Shown here piece after piece: positions 14,891-22,032 of a DNA stretch of 32,408 nucleotides. Location: positions 1 to 32,408 of the forward strand of contig JBJMKZ010000011.1 in the NCBI GenBank assembly GCA_045805565.1. Reading direction: 5' to 3'. Positions within the stretch are counted from its first letter, which is position 1; every line of letters begins with the position of its first letter. The notes beneath the pieces were generated by a model. It worked only from the letters and a program-made list of their open reading frames with translations. It was not told where the DNA came from and ran no database searches. The position numbers and the translations under genes were made by a program. This DNA comes from DATAEY01 sp045805565 (GTDB lineage: Bacteria; Actinomycetota; Thermoleophilia; Solirubrobacterales; Solirubrobacteraceae).

Positions 14891-15387
14891 GCCGACACCG
14901 CCTCGCTGGCCGCCGCGAGCGGCGCATGCTGCGCGTGGCAGATCGCCACTGCGAGCGCGTCGGCGGCGTGCTCGCCTCGGGGCGCCTCTGCCAGCGAGAG
15001 CAGCGTCGCCACCATCCGCTGAACCTGCTGCTTGGCCGCCGCGCCCGACCCGCACACCGCGGCCTTGACCTGCTGTGGCGTGTAGGAGCGGCACGGGATG
15101 CCACGCTGGCCGGCGGCCAGGAGGACAACTCCGCGGGCCTGGCCGACGGCGAACGCGGTGCGGACGTTGCGGCCGAAGTAGAGCTGCTCGATGGCCACGG
15201 CCTCCGGAGCATGCGCGTCGAGCAAGCCGCTCACGCGCGCGTGGATCTCCGCGAGGCGGCGCTCCAGGGGCTGCCGGGCCGGGGTCGCGAGCACACCGCC
15301 GTCGCGCGCCAGCAGCCGCCCGCCCCGCGCCTCCACGACCCCGTAGCCGGTGCTGGCGGTGCCGGGGTCGATGCCCAAGACGATCAT
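14887..15387 (-). CDS. ruvC: Holliday junction resolvase RuvC
   Basis: 166 residues. The acidic catalytic residues are visible: Asp7 in MIVLGIDPGTASTGYG, Glu67 in AIEQLYFGRNVRTAF, and Asp143 in HAADALAVAICH (His140 alongside). RuvC cuts the four-way junction symmetrically after RuvAB branch migration. The ATG at 15387 begins directly with the conserved MIVLGIDPG. The gene follows yebC by 52 bases and its stop overlaps the ruvA start, so the ruv genes form one operon with yebC, as is common across bacteria. Confidence 0.96.
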   Translation of the reverse strand: MIVLGIDPGTASTGYGVVEARGGRLLARDGGVLATPARQPLERRLAEIHARVSGLLDAHAPEAVAIEQLYFGRNVRTAFAVGQARGVVLLAAGQRGIPCRSYTPQQVKAAVCGSGAAAKQQVQRMVATLLSLAEAPRGEHAADALAVAICHAQHAPLAAASEAVSA

Positions 15388-15422
15388 CTTCCGGGATTCT
15401 GCGCGGCCTCCCGGATGCCTCC

Positions 15423-15439
15423 CCGCGGGACGCCCGCGG
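15423..15439 (-). terminator. GC hairpin immediately after yebC
   Basis: CCGCGGG and CCCGCGG form a seven-base-pair stem around a three-base loop, beginning at the base after the yebC stop codon. It has no U-run. It may attenuate transcription or protect the yebC 3' end before ruvC, or be incidental in GC-rich DNA. Confidence 0.3.
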
Positions 15440-16192
15440 TCAGCCCGCGGCTATCGCCTCCATCACCTCGGCGTCCACGTCGAAGTTGGAATGCACCGCC
15501 TGCACGTCGTCGACGTCCTCGAGGGCGTCGATCAGCGCCAGTACCGAGGCCGCCTGCGCATGCTCCAGGGGAACCCGTGTGGTCGGGCGCTGCACCAGCT
15601 CGGCCGACTCCAGCTCGACGCCGGCCTGCTCGAGTGCGGAGCGCACGGTCACCAGGTCGCCGGGCGCGGTTATCACCTCGAAGACGTCCTCGTCCACTCC
15701 GATGTCCTGCGCCCCGGCATCGATCGCCGGGATCAGGTCGTCCTCCGAGTAGCGGCCGGCATCGACCACGATGACCCCGCGCTTCTCGAACAGGTAGGCG
15801 ACCGAGCCGGGCTCGCCGAGCGTTCCGCCGTGCTTGGTGAGCAGATGACGCACGTCGGAGCCGGTGCGGTTGCGGTTGTCGGTCAGCGTCTCGATCATGA
15901 GCGCCGCCCCGCCCGGCCCGTAGGCCTCGTAGACGACTGATTCGATGGCGCTGGCGTCGGCGCCCTCCCCGGTCCCGCGGGCGATCGCGCGCTCGATGTT
16001 GTCCTTGGGCATCGAGGCGTCGCGCGCCTTCTGGACCGCGGTGGCCAGGGCGGGATTCCCGTCCGGGTCCCCCCCGCCCTCGCGCGCGGCGACGGTGATG
16101 GCGCGTGCCAGCTTGGTGAACTGCTGGCCGCGACGGGCGTCGGTCGCCGCCTTGCGATGCTTGATCGAGGACCACTTCGAGTGACCCGACAT
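15440..16192 (-). CDS. yebC: YebC/PmpR family regulator (TACO1-like)
   Basis: 250 residues with the unmistakable family start MSGHSKWSSIKHRKA, followed by RRGQQFTKLARAI and DNIERAIARGTGE. The three-domain YebC fold is full length, ending in a domain with DVDDVQAVHSNFDVD. Members were described as DNA-binding regulators; later work links the family to ribosomes stalling on proline-rich stretches. It heads the ruvCAB operon. TAGACT nine bases before the ATG and the lack of a ribosome binding site suggest a very short leader. Confidence 0.96.
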   Translation of the reverse strand: MSGHSKWSSIKHRKAATDARRGQQFTKLARAITVAAREGGGDPDGNPALATAVQKARDASMPKDNIERAIARGTGEGADASAIESVVYEAYGPGGAALMIETLTDNRNRTGSDVRHLLTKHGGTLGEPGSVAYLFEKRGVIVVDAGRYSEDDLIPAIDAGAQDIGVDEDVFEVITAPGDLVTVRSALEQAGVELESAELVQRPTTRVPLEHAQAASVLALIDALEDVDDVQAVHSNFDVDAEVMEAIAAG

Positions 16193-16201
16193 GCCGGATG
16201 A

Positions 16202-16207
16202 AGTCTA
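16202..16207 (-). promoter_or_regulatory. Candidate -10 element of the yebC-ruvCAB operon
   Basis: TAGACT ends nine bases before the yebC ATG. It lies in the 27-base gap between yebC and the rfbG stop codon, so any -35 would be in or near rfbG coding DNA. Confidence 0.4.
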
Positions 16208-16219
16208 GGCGGGCCCGGC

Positions 16220-17197
16220 TCAGCGCCGGCGGAGCGCCTCCTGGTGGGTGCGGTACCACTCGACGGTGCGCCGCAGGCCCTCCTGAAACTCCACCCCGGG
16301 CCGCCACCCGGTCAGCTCGGTCAGCTTGGTCGAGTCGACGTATTGGCGATCGATCTCCCCGTCGGGCGTGCCGACGCCGCGGATGTCGGGCTCGACCTCG
16401 GCGCCGGCGGCGCGGGCCACCAGCTCGACCACCTCGAGAACCGAGTGGGGTCGTCCGGTCCCGGCGTTGAACGCCTCGCCCCGGGCGCCCCCCTCGTCCA
16501 GCGCGCGGCAGATGGCGAGGTAGGCCGCCGCGGCGTCCTCGGCGTACAGGTAGTCGCGTTCCGGCGTACCGTCCGAGCGTATGACCGGTGCCCGCCCGGA
16601 CAGCACGGCCCTCACGACCTCGGGGATGAGCCGCGACCCGTGCAGGTCGCCGCCGCCGTAGACGTTGGCGAAGCGCGTGACCGCCACCGGCAGGCCGTAG
16701 GTGTGCCAGTAGGCGCGGGCGATCAGGTCGGCCGCCGCCTTGCTCACGTCGTAGGGGAAGACGGGGGCGAGCGGCTGGTCCTCGCGGTAGGGGCCCGCCG
16801 CTGCGCCGTCGCCGTATGCCTTGTCGGAGGCCGCCACCACCACGCGCTCGACCCCGTGGCGGCGGCAGGCCTCGAGCACCACCCAGGTGCCGCGCACGTT
16901 GGACTCGAACGTCGAGACCGGAGAGCGCCGGCTGACGCCCACGATCGTCTGGGCCGCCAGGTGGAAGACCGTGTCGACCGCGTACGCGGCGAGCACCCGC
17001 TCGAGCAGGCCGGCATCGCGACAGTCGCCGTGGACCACCGTCACTCGTTCCTCCAGGCCCTCGAGCGCCAGGGCGGAGACCGGTGTCCGGTCGCGCTTGA
17101 GGGCCACGACGCCGGCGCCGGCGTCGAGGAGGGCCTTGATGAGCCAGCACCCGACGAGCCCGTAGGCGCCGGTGACGAATGCCCTGTGCCCCCGCAT
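16220..17197 (-). CDS. rfbG: NAD-dependent sugar-nucleotide dehydratase, probably CDP-glucose 4,6-dehydratase
   Basis: A 325-residue extended short-chain dehydrogenase. It has the NAD motif TGAYGLVG (9-16), FHLAAQ, the catalytic SDKAYG (124-129, compare TSDKCY in CDP-glucose 4,6-dehydratases), Tyr149-x3-Lys153 in PYDVSKAAADL, and NVYGGGDLHGSRLIP. It would convert CDP-glucose to CDP-4-keto-6-deoxyglucose for deoxysugars of surface glycans. The start at ATG 17197 is two bases after the upstream gene's TGA; a longer in-frame version overlapping rfbF is rejected. Being coupled to a convincing RfbF homologue supports the CDP assignment. A GDP-mannose 4,6-dehydratase or a UDP-sugar epimerase is the alternative. 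Confidence 0.75.
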   Translation of the reverse strand: MRGHRAFVTGAYGLVGCWLIKALLDAGAGVVALKRDRTPVSALALEGLEERVTVVHGDCRDAGLLERVLAAYAVDTVFHLAAQTIVGVSRRSPVSTFESNVRGTWVVLEACRRHGVERVVVAASDKAYGDGAAAGPYREDQPLAPVFPYDVSKAAADLIARAYWHTYGLPVAVTRFANVYGGGDLHGSRLIPEVVRAVLSGRAPVIRSDGTPERDYLYAEDAAAAYLAICRALDEGGARGEAFNAGTGRPHSVLEVVELVARAAGAEVEPDIRGVGTPDGEIDRQYVDSTKLTELTGWRPGVEFQEGLRRTVEWYRTHQEALRRR

Positions 17198-17199
17198 GG

Positions 17200-17919
17200 T
17201 CACCACACCTTCCATGGCGCCCGTCCCCCTCGCCACAGGTCCTCCAGGCGTGCCGCGTCCTTGTAGGTGTCCATGCATCCCCAGAACCCGGTGTGGCGGT
17301 AGGCCCCCAGCTCGCCGTCGCCGGCCAGGCCCTCAAGCGGCTCCCGCTCGAGCACGCTGGACTCGGTCACGTAGTCGAACACGCCGGGCTCGAGGCAGAA
17401 GAACCCGCCGTTGATCCAGTGCTCGGAGCGGGGCTTCTCGTGGAACCCGACCACGCGCCCCTGCGGCCCCAGCTCGGCCACTCCGAAGGGAAGCTCGGGT
17501 CGGACCACGGTGATGGTGGCCAGCCCGCCGTGCGCGCGGTGGTGGGCGGCCACGTCGGCCAGGTCGATGTCGGCGAGGCCATCGGCGTACGTCAACCAGA
17601 AGCTGCGGTCGCCGACCCGGTCCGCCACCCGCCGCACGCGTCCCCCGGTGGGTGTGTCGTCCCCGGTCGGGACGCATTCGATGCAGAGCCCGTTCCAGTC
17701 GGTGCTCGCCACGAAGCGCTCGATCGCCTCACCCTGGTAGCCGGTGCAGAGGAGGAATCGGCGCACGCCCTGCGCGGCGTAGATCTGCAGGACATGCCAG
17801 ACGATCGGCCGGCCGCCGATCTCGACCAGGGGCTTGGGAAGCGAGCGCGAGTGCTCCTGGAGCCTGGTGCCGCGACCCCCGCACAGGATCACCCCCGTCC
17901 CTATGCCGTCGATGGCCAT
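17200..17919 (-). CDS. rfbF: Glucose-1-phosphate cytidylyltransferase
   Basis: A 239-residue nucleotidyltransferase. It has the nucleotide-binding loop CGGRGTRLQEH (13-23) and KPLVEIGGRPIVWH. The stretches TPTGGRVRRV, LTYADGLADID, WINGGFFCLEP and GFWGCMDTYKD, with the ending GRAPWKVW, are the pattern of RfbF rather than of glucose-1-phosphate thymidylyl- or uridylyltransferases. It makes CDP-glucose from CTP and glucose-1-phosphate, the substrate of the dehydratase encoded next. The ATG at 17919 has no good ribosome binding site; CATAAT lies 11 bases upstream, back to back with the promoter of the divergent mutase gene 36 bases away. The rest of a deoxysugar pathway is not in the window. Confidence 0.88.
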   Translation of the reverse strand: MAIDGIGTGVILCGGRGTRLQEHSRSLPKPLVEIGGRPIVWHVLQIYAAQGVRRFLLCTGYQGEAIERFVASTDWNGLCIECVPTGDDTPTGGRVRRVADRVGDRSFWLTYADGLADIDLADVAAHHRAHGGLATITVVRPELPFGVAELGPQGRVVGFHEKPRSEHWINGGFFCLEPGVFDYVTESSVLEREPLEGLAGDGELGAYRHTGFWGCMDTYKDAARLEDLWRGGRAPWKVW

Positions 17920-17930
17920 CAGGAGCGCGG

Positions 17931-17949
17931 ATTATGCAGGGCATAGGAT
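17931..17949. promoter_or_regulatory. Back-to-back divergent -10 elements for rfbF and the phosphohexomutase
   Basis: On the minus strand CATAAT (17936-17931) lies 11 bases before the rfbF ATG. On the plus strand TAGGAT (17944-17949) lies six bases before the mutase ATG at 17956. The intergenic gap is only 36 bases, so each -35 region must lie near or inside the other gene's start. The two promoters would compete, and the mutase message would be leaderless. Confidence 0.5.
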
Positions 17950-17955
17950 GCCCCC

Positions 17956-19344
17956 ATGGCCTCCGGCACCGAAGTCGTCCGCCTCCCGCCCCACGTCTTC
18001 AAGGCCTACGACGTCCGGGGGATCTACCCCGACGACATCGACGGCGATGGCGCCGAGGCCCTCGGGCGCGCCTTCGCGCGCGTGCTCAGCGGTCTGGCCG
18101 GCAAGCCGGCGGCGCTGCTGCGCGTCGGCCTGGGCCACGACATGCGACTCAGCGCGCCCGAGCTGGCCGGCCGCTACCGTCAGGGCCTGGTCTCGGAGGG
18201 GGTGACGGTCCTGGACGCGGGGATGGTCGCCACCGAGGTGCTCTATTACCTGGTCGGCTCCAGGGACCTCGACGGCGGCCTGATGTGCACCGCCTCGCAC
18301 AACCCGAGGGCCTACACCGGGGCCAAGCTGGTCAAGGCGGGAGCGATCGCGCTGTCGGGCGACGAGGGGATCCAGGACATGCGCCGGCTGCTCGAGGCCG
18401 GGCTGCCGGAGCCGCCGGGTGGAGGCAGGGTCGAGGAGGCGGTCGTCCACCACGAGTTCGAGCGCCATGTGCTCGGCCTGATCGACCCGGACGCGGTGCG
18501 GCCGCTGCGGGTGGTCGTCGACGGCGGCAACGGCATGGCGGGGCCGATGGTGGGACCGCTGCTGGAGCGTCTCGGGATCGATCCGGTGACCACCTACTGG
18601 GAGCCCGACGGCAACTTTCCCGACCATGAGCCCAACCCGCTGCTGCCCGAGAACCGCCGTTTCATCGTGGAGAAGGTGACGGCCGAGGCCGCCGATCTCG
18701 GAATCGCCTGGGATGGCGACGCCGACCGCTGCTTCTTCATCGACGACACGGCCCGGTTCGTCGACGGGGACTTCCTCGCCGCGCTGCTGGCCGACTCGAT
18801 CCTGCGCAAGCGGCCCGGCGCGACCGTGCTCTACGACGTGCGAGCCAGCCGGGCGGTGGCCGACACCGTCGAGCGGGCGGGCGGCACGGCGGTGATCAAC
18901 CGCGTCGGGCACGCGTTCTTCAAGACGCGGATGCGCGAGGTCGACGGCGCGTTCGGCGGCGAGGTGTCCGGCCACTACTACTTTCGCGACTTCTTCTGCG
19001 CGGACTCGGGCGCCATACCGGCGCTGCTGATCCTCGAGCTGCTGTCGGTCGAGGGCAGGCCGATGTCCGAGCTGCTGGAGCCCTACCGCAGCCGGTACTT
19101 CATCTCCGGCGAGATCAACTCCGAGGTGGACGACCAGCAGGCCAAGATCGAGGAGATCGCCGCCGCCCATCCCGACGCCCGCCAGTCGCGCCTGGACGGC
19201 ATCTCGATCGATTACGACGACTGGCACTTCAACGTGCGGCCCTCCAACACCGAGCCGCTGCTGAGACTGTGCCTCGAGTCCCTGGTCTCGCGCGAGGACA
19301 TGGAGCGCCGCCGCGACGAGGTGCTCGCGCTGATCCGCTCGTGA
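17956..19344 (+). CDS. Phosphomannomutase/phosphoglucomutase
   Basis: A 462-residue alpha-D-phosphohexomutase. The phosphoserine is Ser114 in CTASHNPRAYTGAK, the metal loop is DGDADR (253-258), the sugar-binding loop is GEVSGHYYF, and the C-terminal phosphate site is RPSNTEPLLR. The family interconverts 6-phospho and 1-phospho sugars through a bisphosphate intermediate, and could supply glucose-1-phosphate to the divergent rfbF or mannose-1-phosphate for GDP-mannose. Substrate choice cannot be settled here. The ATG is six bases after a TAGGAT hexamer, so the mRNA probably starts at the ATG. The stop overlaps the next gene's GTG (GTGA). Confidence 0.93.
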   Translation: MASGTEVVRLPPHVFKAYDVRGIYPDDIDGDGAEALGRAFARVLSGLAGKPAALLRVGLGHDMRLSAPELAGRYRQGLVSEGVTVLDAGMVATEVLYYLVGSRDLDGGLMCTASHNPRAYTGAKLVKAGAIALSGDEGIQDMRRLLEAGLPEPPGGGRVEEAVVHHEFERHVLGLIDPDAVRPLRVVVDGGNGMAGPMVGPLLERLGIDPVTTYWEPDGNFPDHEPNPLLPENRRFIVEKVTAEAADLGIAWDGDADRCFFIDDTARFVDGDFLAALLADSILRKRPGATVLYDVRASRAVADTVERAGGTAVINRVGHAFFKTRMREVDGAFGGEVSGHYYFRDFFCADSGAIPALLILELLSVEGRPMSELLEPYRSRYFISGEINSEVDDQQAKIEEIAAAHPDARQSRLDGISIDYDDWHFNVRPSNTEPLLRLCLESLVSREDMERRRDEVLALIRS

Positions 19345-20381
19345 CGGAGCGGCCGGGCGACGCGCTGGCGCGCGCCGCGCAGGCCGGCATCCACCGACTG
19401 TCCATCCCCACGCCGTTCGCGGTCGGGCGGGTGAACACGTACCTGATCGAGGACCAGCCGCTGACGCTGGTGGACTCGGGACCGAACTCCGGCAAGGCGC
19501 TCGACGAGCTCGAGCGCCAGCTGGACGCCCACGGGCACGCCATCGAGGACCTCGAGCTGCTGGTGATCACCCACCAGCACATCGACCACCTGGGACTGGT
19601 CGACATCCTGGCGCGACGGTCAGGCGCCGAGGTGGTGGCGCTCGACCTGCTGGCCGACTACGTCGGCCGCTACAGCGAGGACGCCGAGCGCGACGACGAG
19701 TTCGCCGAGTCGCTGATGCGCCGTCACGGGATCCCGGACGACGTGGTGTACGCGCTGCGCTCGGTCTCCCGGGCGTTCCGGGCATGGGGCTCGAGCACCC
19801 AGGTGACCCGGCCGCTGCGGGACGGCGAGCGGCTAGAGCTGCGCGACCGCGGCCTCGAGGTGCTCCACCGTCCCGGCCACTCTCCCACCGACACCGTGTT
19901 CTGGGACGCCGACCGTCGGATCCTGCTCGCCGCCGACCACCTCCTCAAGCACATCTCCTCCAACCCTCTGGTCGCCCGCCCGCCCGGCGCGCCGCCGGAC
20001 GCCGAACGCCGCCCGCGGGCGCTGATCACCTATCTGGAGTCGCTGCGCGCCACGCGGGCGCTGCCGGCCGAGCTGGTGCTGGGCGGTCACGGCGAGCCGA
20101 TCACCGACCACGTCGCCCTGATCGACGAGCGACTGGCCTTCCACGCCCGCCGGGCGGAGCGGATCTTCCGGCTGGTGGCCGACCATCCCCGCACCGCCTA
20201 CGAGATCGCCCACGCCATGTGGGGCAACGTGGCCGTCACCCAGGCGTACCTCACGCTGTCGGAAGTGCTCGGCCACCTCGATCTCCTGGCCGCCGATGGA
20301 CGCGTCAGAGAGCTCTCCGGGGACGGCCCGGTCAGGTTCGCGGCCGACCCCGACGGCCGGCTCCCGCCGGCGCGGCCCTAG
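19341..20381 (+). CDS. Metallo-beta-lactamase-fold hydrolase
   Basis: A 346-residue protein starting at GTG 19341, which overlaps the mutase stop (GTGA). An ATG farther upstream at 19269 lies inside the mutase gene and is rejected. The metal motif HxHxDH is His78-Gln-His80-Ile-Asp82-His83; further ligands are in HRPGHSPTD, AADHLL and GGHGEPI. From about residue 255 a helical, winged-helix-like C-terminal part resembles LACTB2-type or glyoxalase II-like hydrolases. Thioesters, hydroxyacylglutathione-like compounds or RNA are all possible substrates. Translational coupling to a sugar phosphomutase is not informative about function. Its stop codon is interleaved with that of rpiB. Confidence 0.85.
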   Translation: MTERPGDALARAAQAGIHRLSIPTPFAVGRVNTYLIEDQPLTLVDSGPNSGKALDELERQLDAHGHAIEDLELLVITHQHIDHLGLVDILARRSGAEVVALDLLADYVGRYSEDAERDDEFAESLMRRHGIPDDVVYALRSVSRAFRAWGSSTQVTRPLRDGERLELRDRGLEVLHRPGHSPTDTVFWDADRRILLAADHLLKHISSNPLVARPPGAPPDAERRPRALITYLESLRATRALPAELVLGGHGEPITDHVALIDERLAFHARRAERIFRLVADHPRTAYEIAHAMWGNVAVTQAYLTLSEVLGHLDLLAADGRVRELSGDGPVRFAADPDGRLPPARP

Positions 20382-20833
20382 GCCGGGCCGCGTCCGGTCT
20401 CCAGCTCAGACAGGTGCGCGACGTTGGCCCGGTCGTCCGGCTCGCGGCTCGCCTCCCCGCCGAACCAGCCATCGAGGATCTCCACCATTTCGGCGTCGGA
20501 GGTGGAGCGGAGGGACAGGGCGAGCACGTTGGCGTCGTTCCACCGCCGGGCGCCGGCCGCGGTGGCGGCGTCCGCGCACAGCGCCGCGCGGACTCCCGGC
20601 ACCTTGTTGGCGGCGATCGAGGCCCCGGTGCCCGTCCAGCAGCAGACGATGCCCTGGTCTGCGCGCCCCTCGGCGACGTCCCGGCCGGCGGCCTCGCTCG
20701 CCCACGCCCAGTCGTCTCGCTCCTGGTCGGAGAGGGCGCCGTGGACGAGCGGCTCGTGGCCGCGGCGCGCCAGCTCGTCGACCACGGCCTCGGCTATCCC
20801 CGTGCGCTCGTCGGCCGCCACCGCGATCCGCAT
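20378..20833 (-). CDS. rpiB: RpiB/LacAB-family sugar-phosphate isomerase
   Basis: 151 residues. The family core is clear: GIVCCWTGTGASIAANKVPG with Cys65 as the likely catalytic cysteine, then VRAALC, RRWNDANVLALS, and a C-terminal ILDGWFGGE. RpiB interconverts ribose-5-phosphate and ribulose-5-phosphate; relatives act on allose- or galactose-6-phosphate. The usual core is CGTGIG; here Trp66 follows the cysteine and Thr69 replaces Ile, so another pentose or hexose phosphate may be used. CATACT six bases before the ATG fits a leaderless start. It is convergent with the hydrolase gene, and the two stops share CTAG. Confidence 0.85.
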   Translation of the reverse strand: MRIAVAADERTGIAEAVVDELARRGHEPLVHGALSDQERDDWAWASEAAGRDVAEGRADQGIVCCWTGTGASIAANKVPGVRAALCADAATAAGARRWNDANVLALSLRSTSDAEMVEILDGWFGGEASREPDDRANVAHLSELETGRGPA

Positions 20834-20839
20834 CGATCC

Positions 20840-20845
20840 AGTATG
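20840..20845 (-). promoter_or_regulatory. Candidate -10 element of rpiB (leaderless)
   Basis: CATACT on the minus strand ends exactly six bases before the rpiB ATG, placing the expected transcription start on the A of the start codon. No ribosome binding site is present. Confidence 0.4.
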
Positions 20846-20876
20846 GCAGCGGCGGCCTGCGCTCCCGTGGGCGGCG

Positions 20877-21893
20877 CTACCAGGTGGTGAGCCGCTCGCG
20901 CTCGGAGCGGTCGACCGCGTCCTCCTCGTCCATGTTGCGCCGCGCCCGCACCAGGTAGAGCGGCCTGCGCTTGACCTCGTCGTAGATCCGGCCGACGTAC
21001 TCGCCGATGATCCCCACCGCGATCAGCTGGATGCCGCCCAGCAGCAGGACGACCACGGTGATGGTGGTGAACCCCGGGAGGTAGGCCCCGATCACCTTGA
21101 GGGTGATGACCGCCGGGATGGCCAGGAACGCCACCATCGAGAACAGGAAGCCCAGGACGGTGGCCGCCTGGAGCGGCGCGTGGGAGAACGACGCGATCGC
21201 GTCCAGCGAGAAGCGAAGCATTCGCCCCAGCGTGTACTTGGTCTCGCCCGCGTAGCGGGGGTCGCGCTGGTAGCCGACCGCGGCCTGGGTGAATCCCACC
21301 CATACCGTCATGCCGCGCAGGTAGCGGCTGCGCTCGCGCATCGACAGCAGGGCGTCGAGCGCCCGGCGGTCCATGAGCCGGAAGTCTCCGGCGTCCTGCT
21401 GCAGCTCGATGTGCGAGAGGCTGGACATCAGGCGGTAGAACCAGCGCGCGGTGACCAGCTTGAATCGGGTCTCCCCCGCCCGGTGCTCGCGAACCGCGTA
21501 CACGACGTCCGAGCCCCGCCGCCATTGCTCCAGCAGCCTGGGGATCACCTCCGGCGGATCCTGGAGGTCGGCATCGATCATCACCACCGCGTCTCCGCGC
21601 GCGTGGTCGAGCCCGGCGGTGATCGCGGTCTGATGGCCGAAGTTGCGCGACAGGTAGACCACGTGGACGCGTGGATCGTCGGCCGCCAGCCGGTCGAGGA
21701 TCTGCGGGGTGGAGTCGGTGGAGCCGTCGTCAACCACGACCAGCTCGAACGGAATGCCGGCGAGGGCCCCGGTCACCCGCTGGTAGAACGCCTCGGCGGT
21801 CCCTTCCTCGTTGAACATCGGGGCCACGACGCTGAGCAGCTCCAGCGAGCGCGGCACGGGCAGGGGCGTCGGTTCCTCTTGGGTCGTCGCCAT
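20877..21893 (-). CDS. Family 2 glycosyltransferase, polyprenol-phosphate (DPM1/GtrB) type
   Basis: 338 residues. A GT-A domain has VVAPMFNEEG, VVVDDGSTDST, SRNFGHQTAITAGLDHARGD and the metal/nucleotide motif DADLQDPPE (Asp107, Asp109). It is followed by two membrane helices at about 238-262 and 274-300 and a basic cytoplasmic tail ending after a YDEVKRRPLYLV motif. This layout matches GtrB/ArnC-type enzymes that move a sugar from a nucleotide to undecaprenyl phosphate, feeding wall or surface glycosylation. The donor is unknown; CDP-deoxysugar or GDP-mannose from the neighbouring genes is possible but unproven. A TAGACT (21949-21944) lies about 50 bases upstream. Confidence 0.88.
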   Translation of the reverse strand: MATTQEEPTPLPVPRSLELLSVVAPMFNEEGTAEAFYQRVTGALAGIPFELVVVDDGSTDSTPQILDRLAADDPRVHVVYLSRNFGHQTAITAGLDHARGDAVVMIDADLQDPPEVIPRLLEQWRRGSDVVYAVREHRAGETRFKLVTARWFYRLMSSLSHIELQQDAGDFRLMDRRALDALLSMRERSRYLRGMTVWVGFTQAAVGYQRDPRYAGETKYTLGRMLRFSLDAIASFSHAPLQAATVLGFLFSMVAFLAIPAVITLKVIGAYLPGFTTITVVVLLLGGIQLIAVGIIGEYVGRIYDEVKRRPLYLVRARRNMDEEDAVDRSERERLTTW

Positions 21894-22020
21894 GCTTGAT
21901 CAGGGGCGGCCGATGGCCCGCGCGGGGGCGGGGACGGCTGACCAGTCTAGACCCACGTCGGGCGGCGAACGCCGGCTTGCCGGGTCGGCGGGAGCGTCCG
22001 AAGCGGCGTCGCACCGGGGG

Positions 22021-22026
22021 TATCTT
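22021..22026 (+). promoter_or_regulatory. Candidate -10 element of the proline dehydrogenase operon (leaderless)
   Basis: TATCTT ends six bases before the ATG at 22033, so transcription should begin at the start codon. No convincing -35 is seen 17 bases upstream. The remaining bases of this divergent gap show no other clear site. Confidence 0.45.
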
Positions 22027-22032
22027 GGGCGC

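Noticed and set aside
14891..15094. Longer RuvA reading with about 70 extra residues
   Set aside because: The extra part is antiparallel to nothing but lies in another frame of ruvC; GTG 14890 gives the conserved RuvA start.
16998..17278. Longer start of rfbG overlapping rfbF
   Set aside because: The NAD-binding motif begins nine residues after ATG 17197, which is two bases past the rfbF stop.
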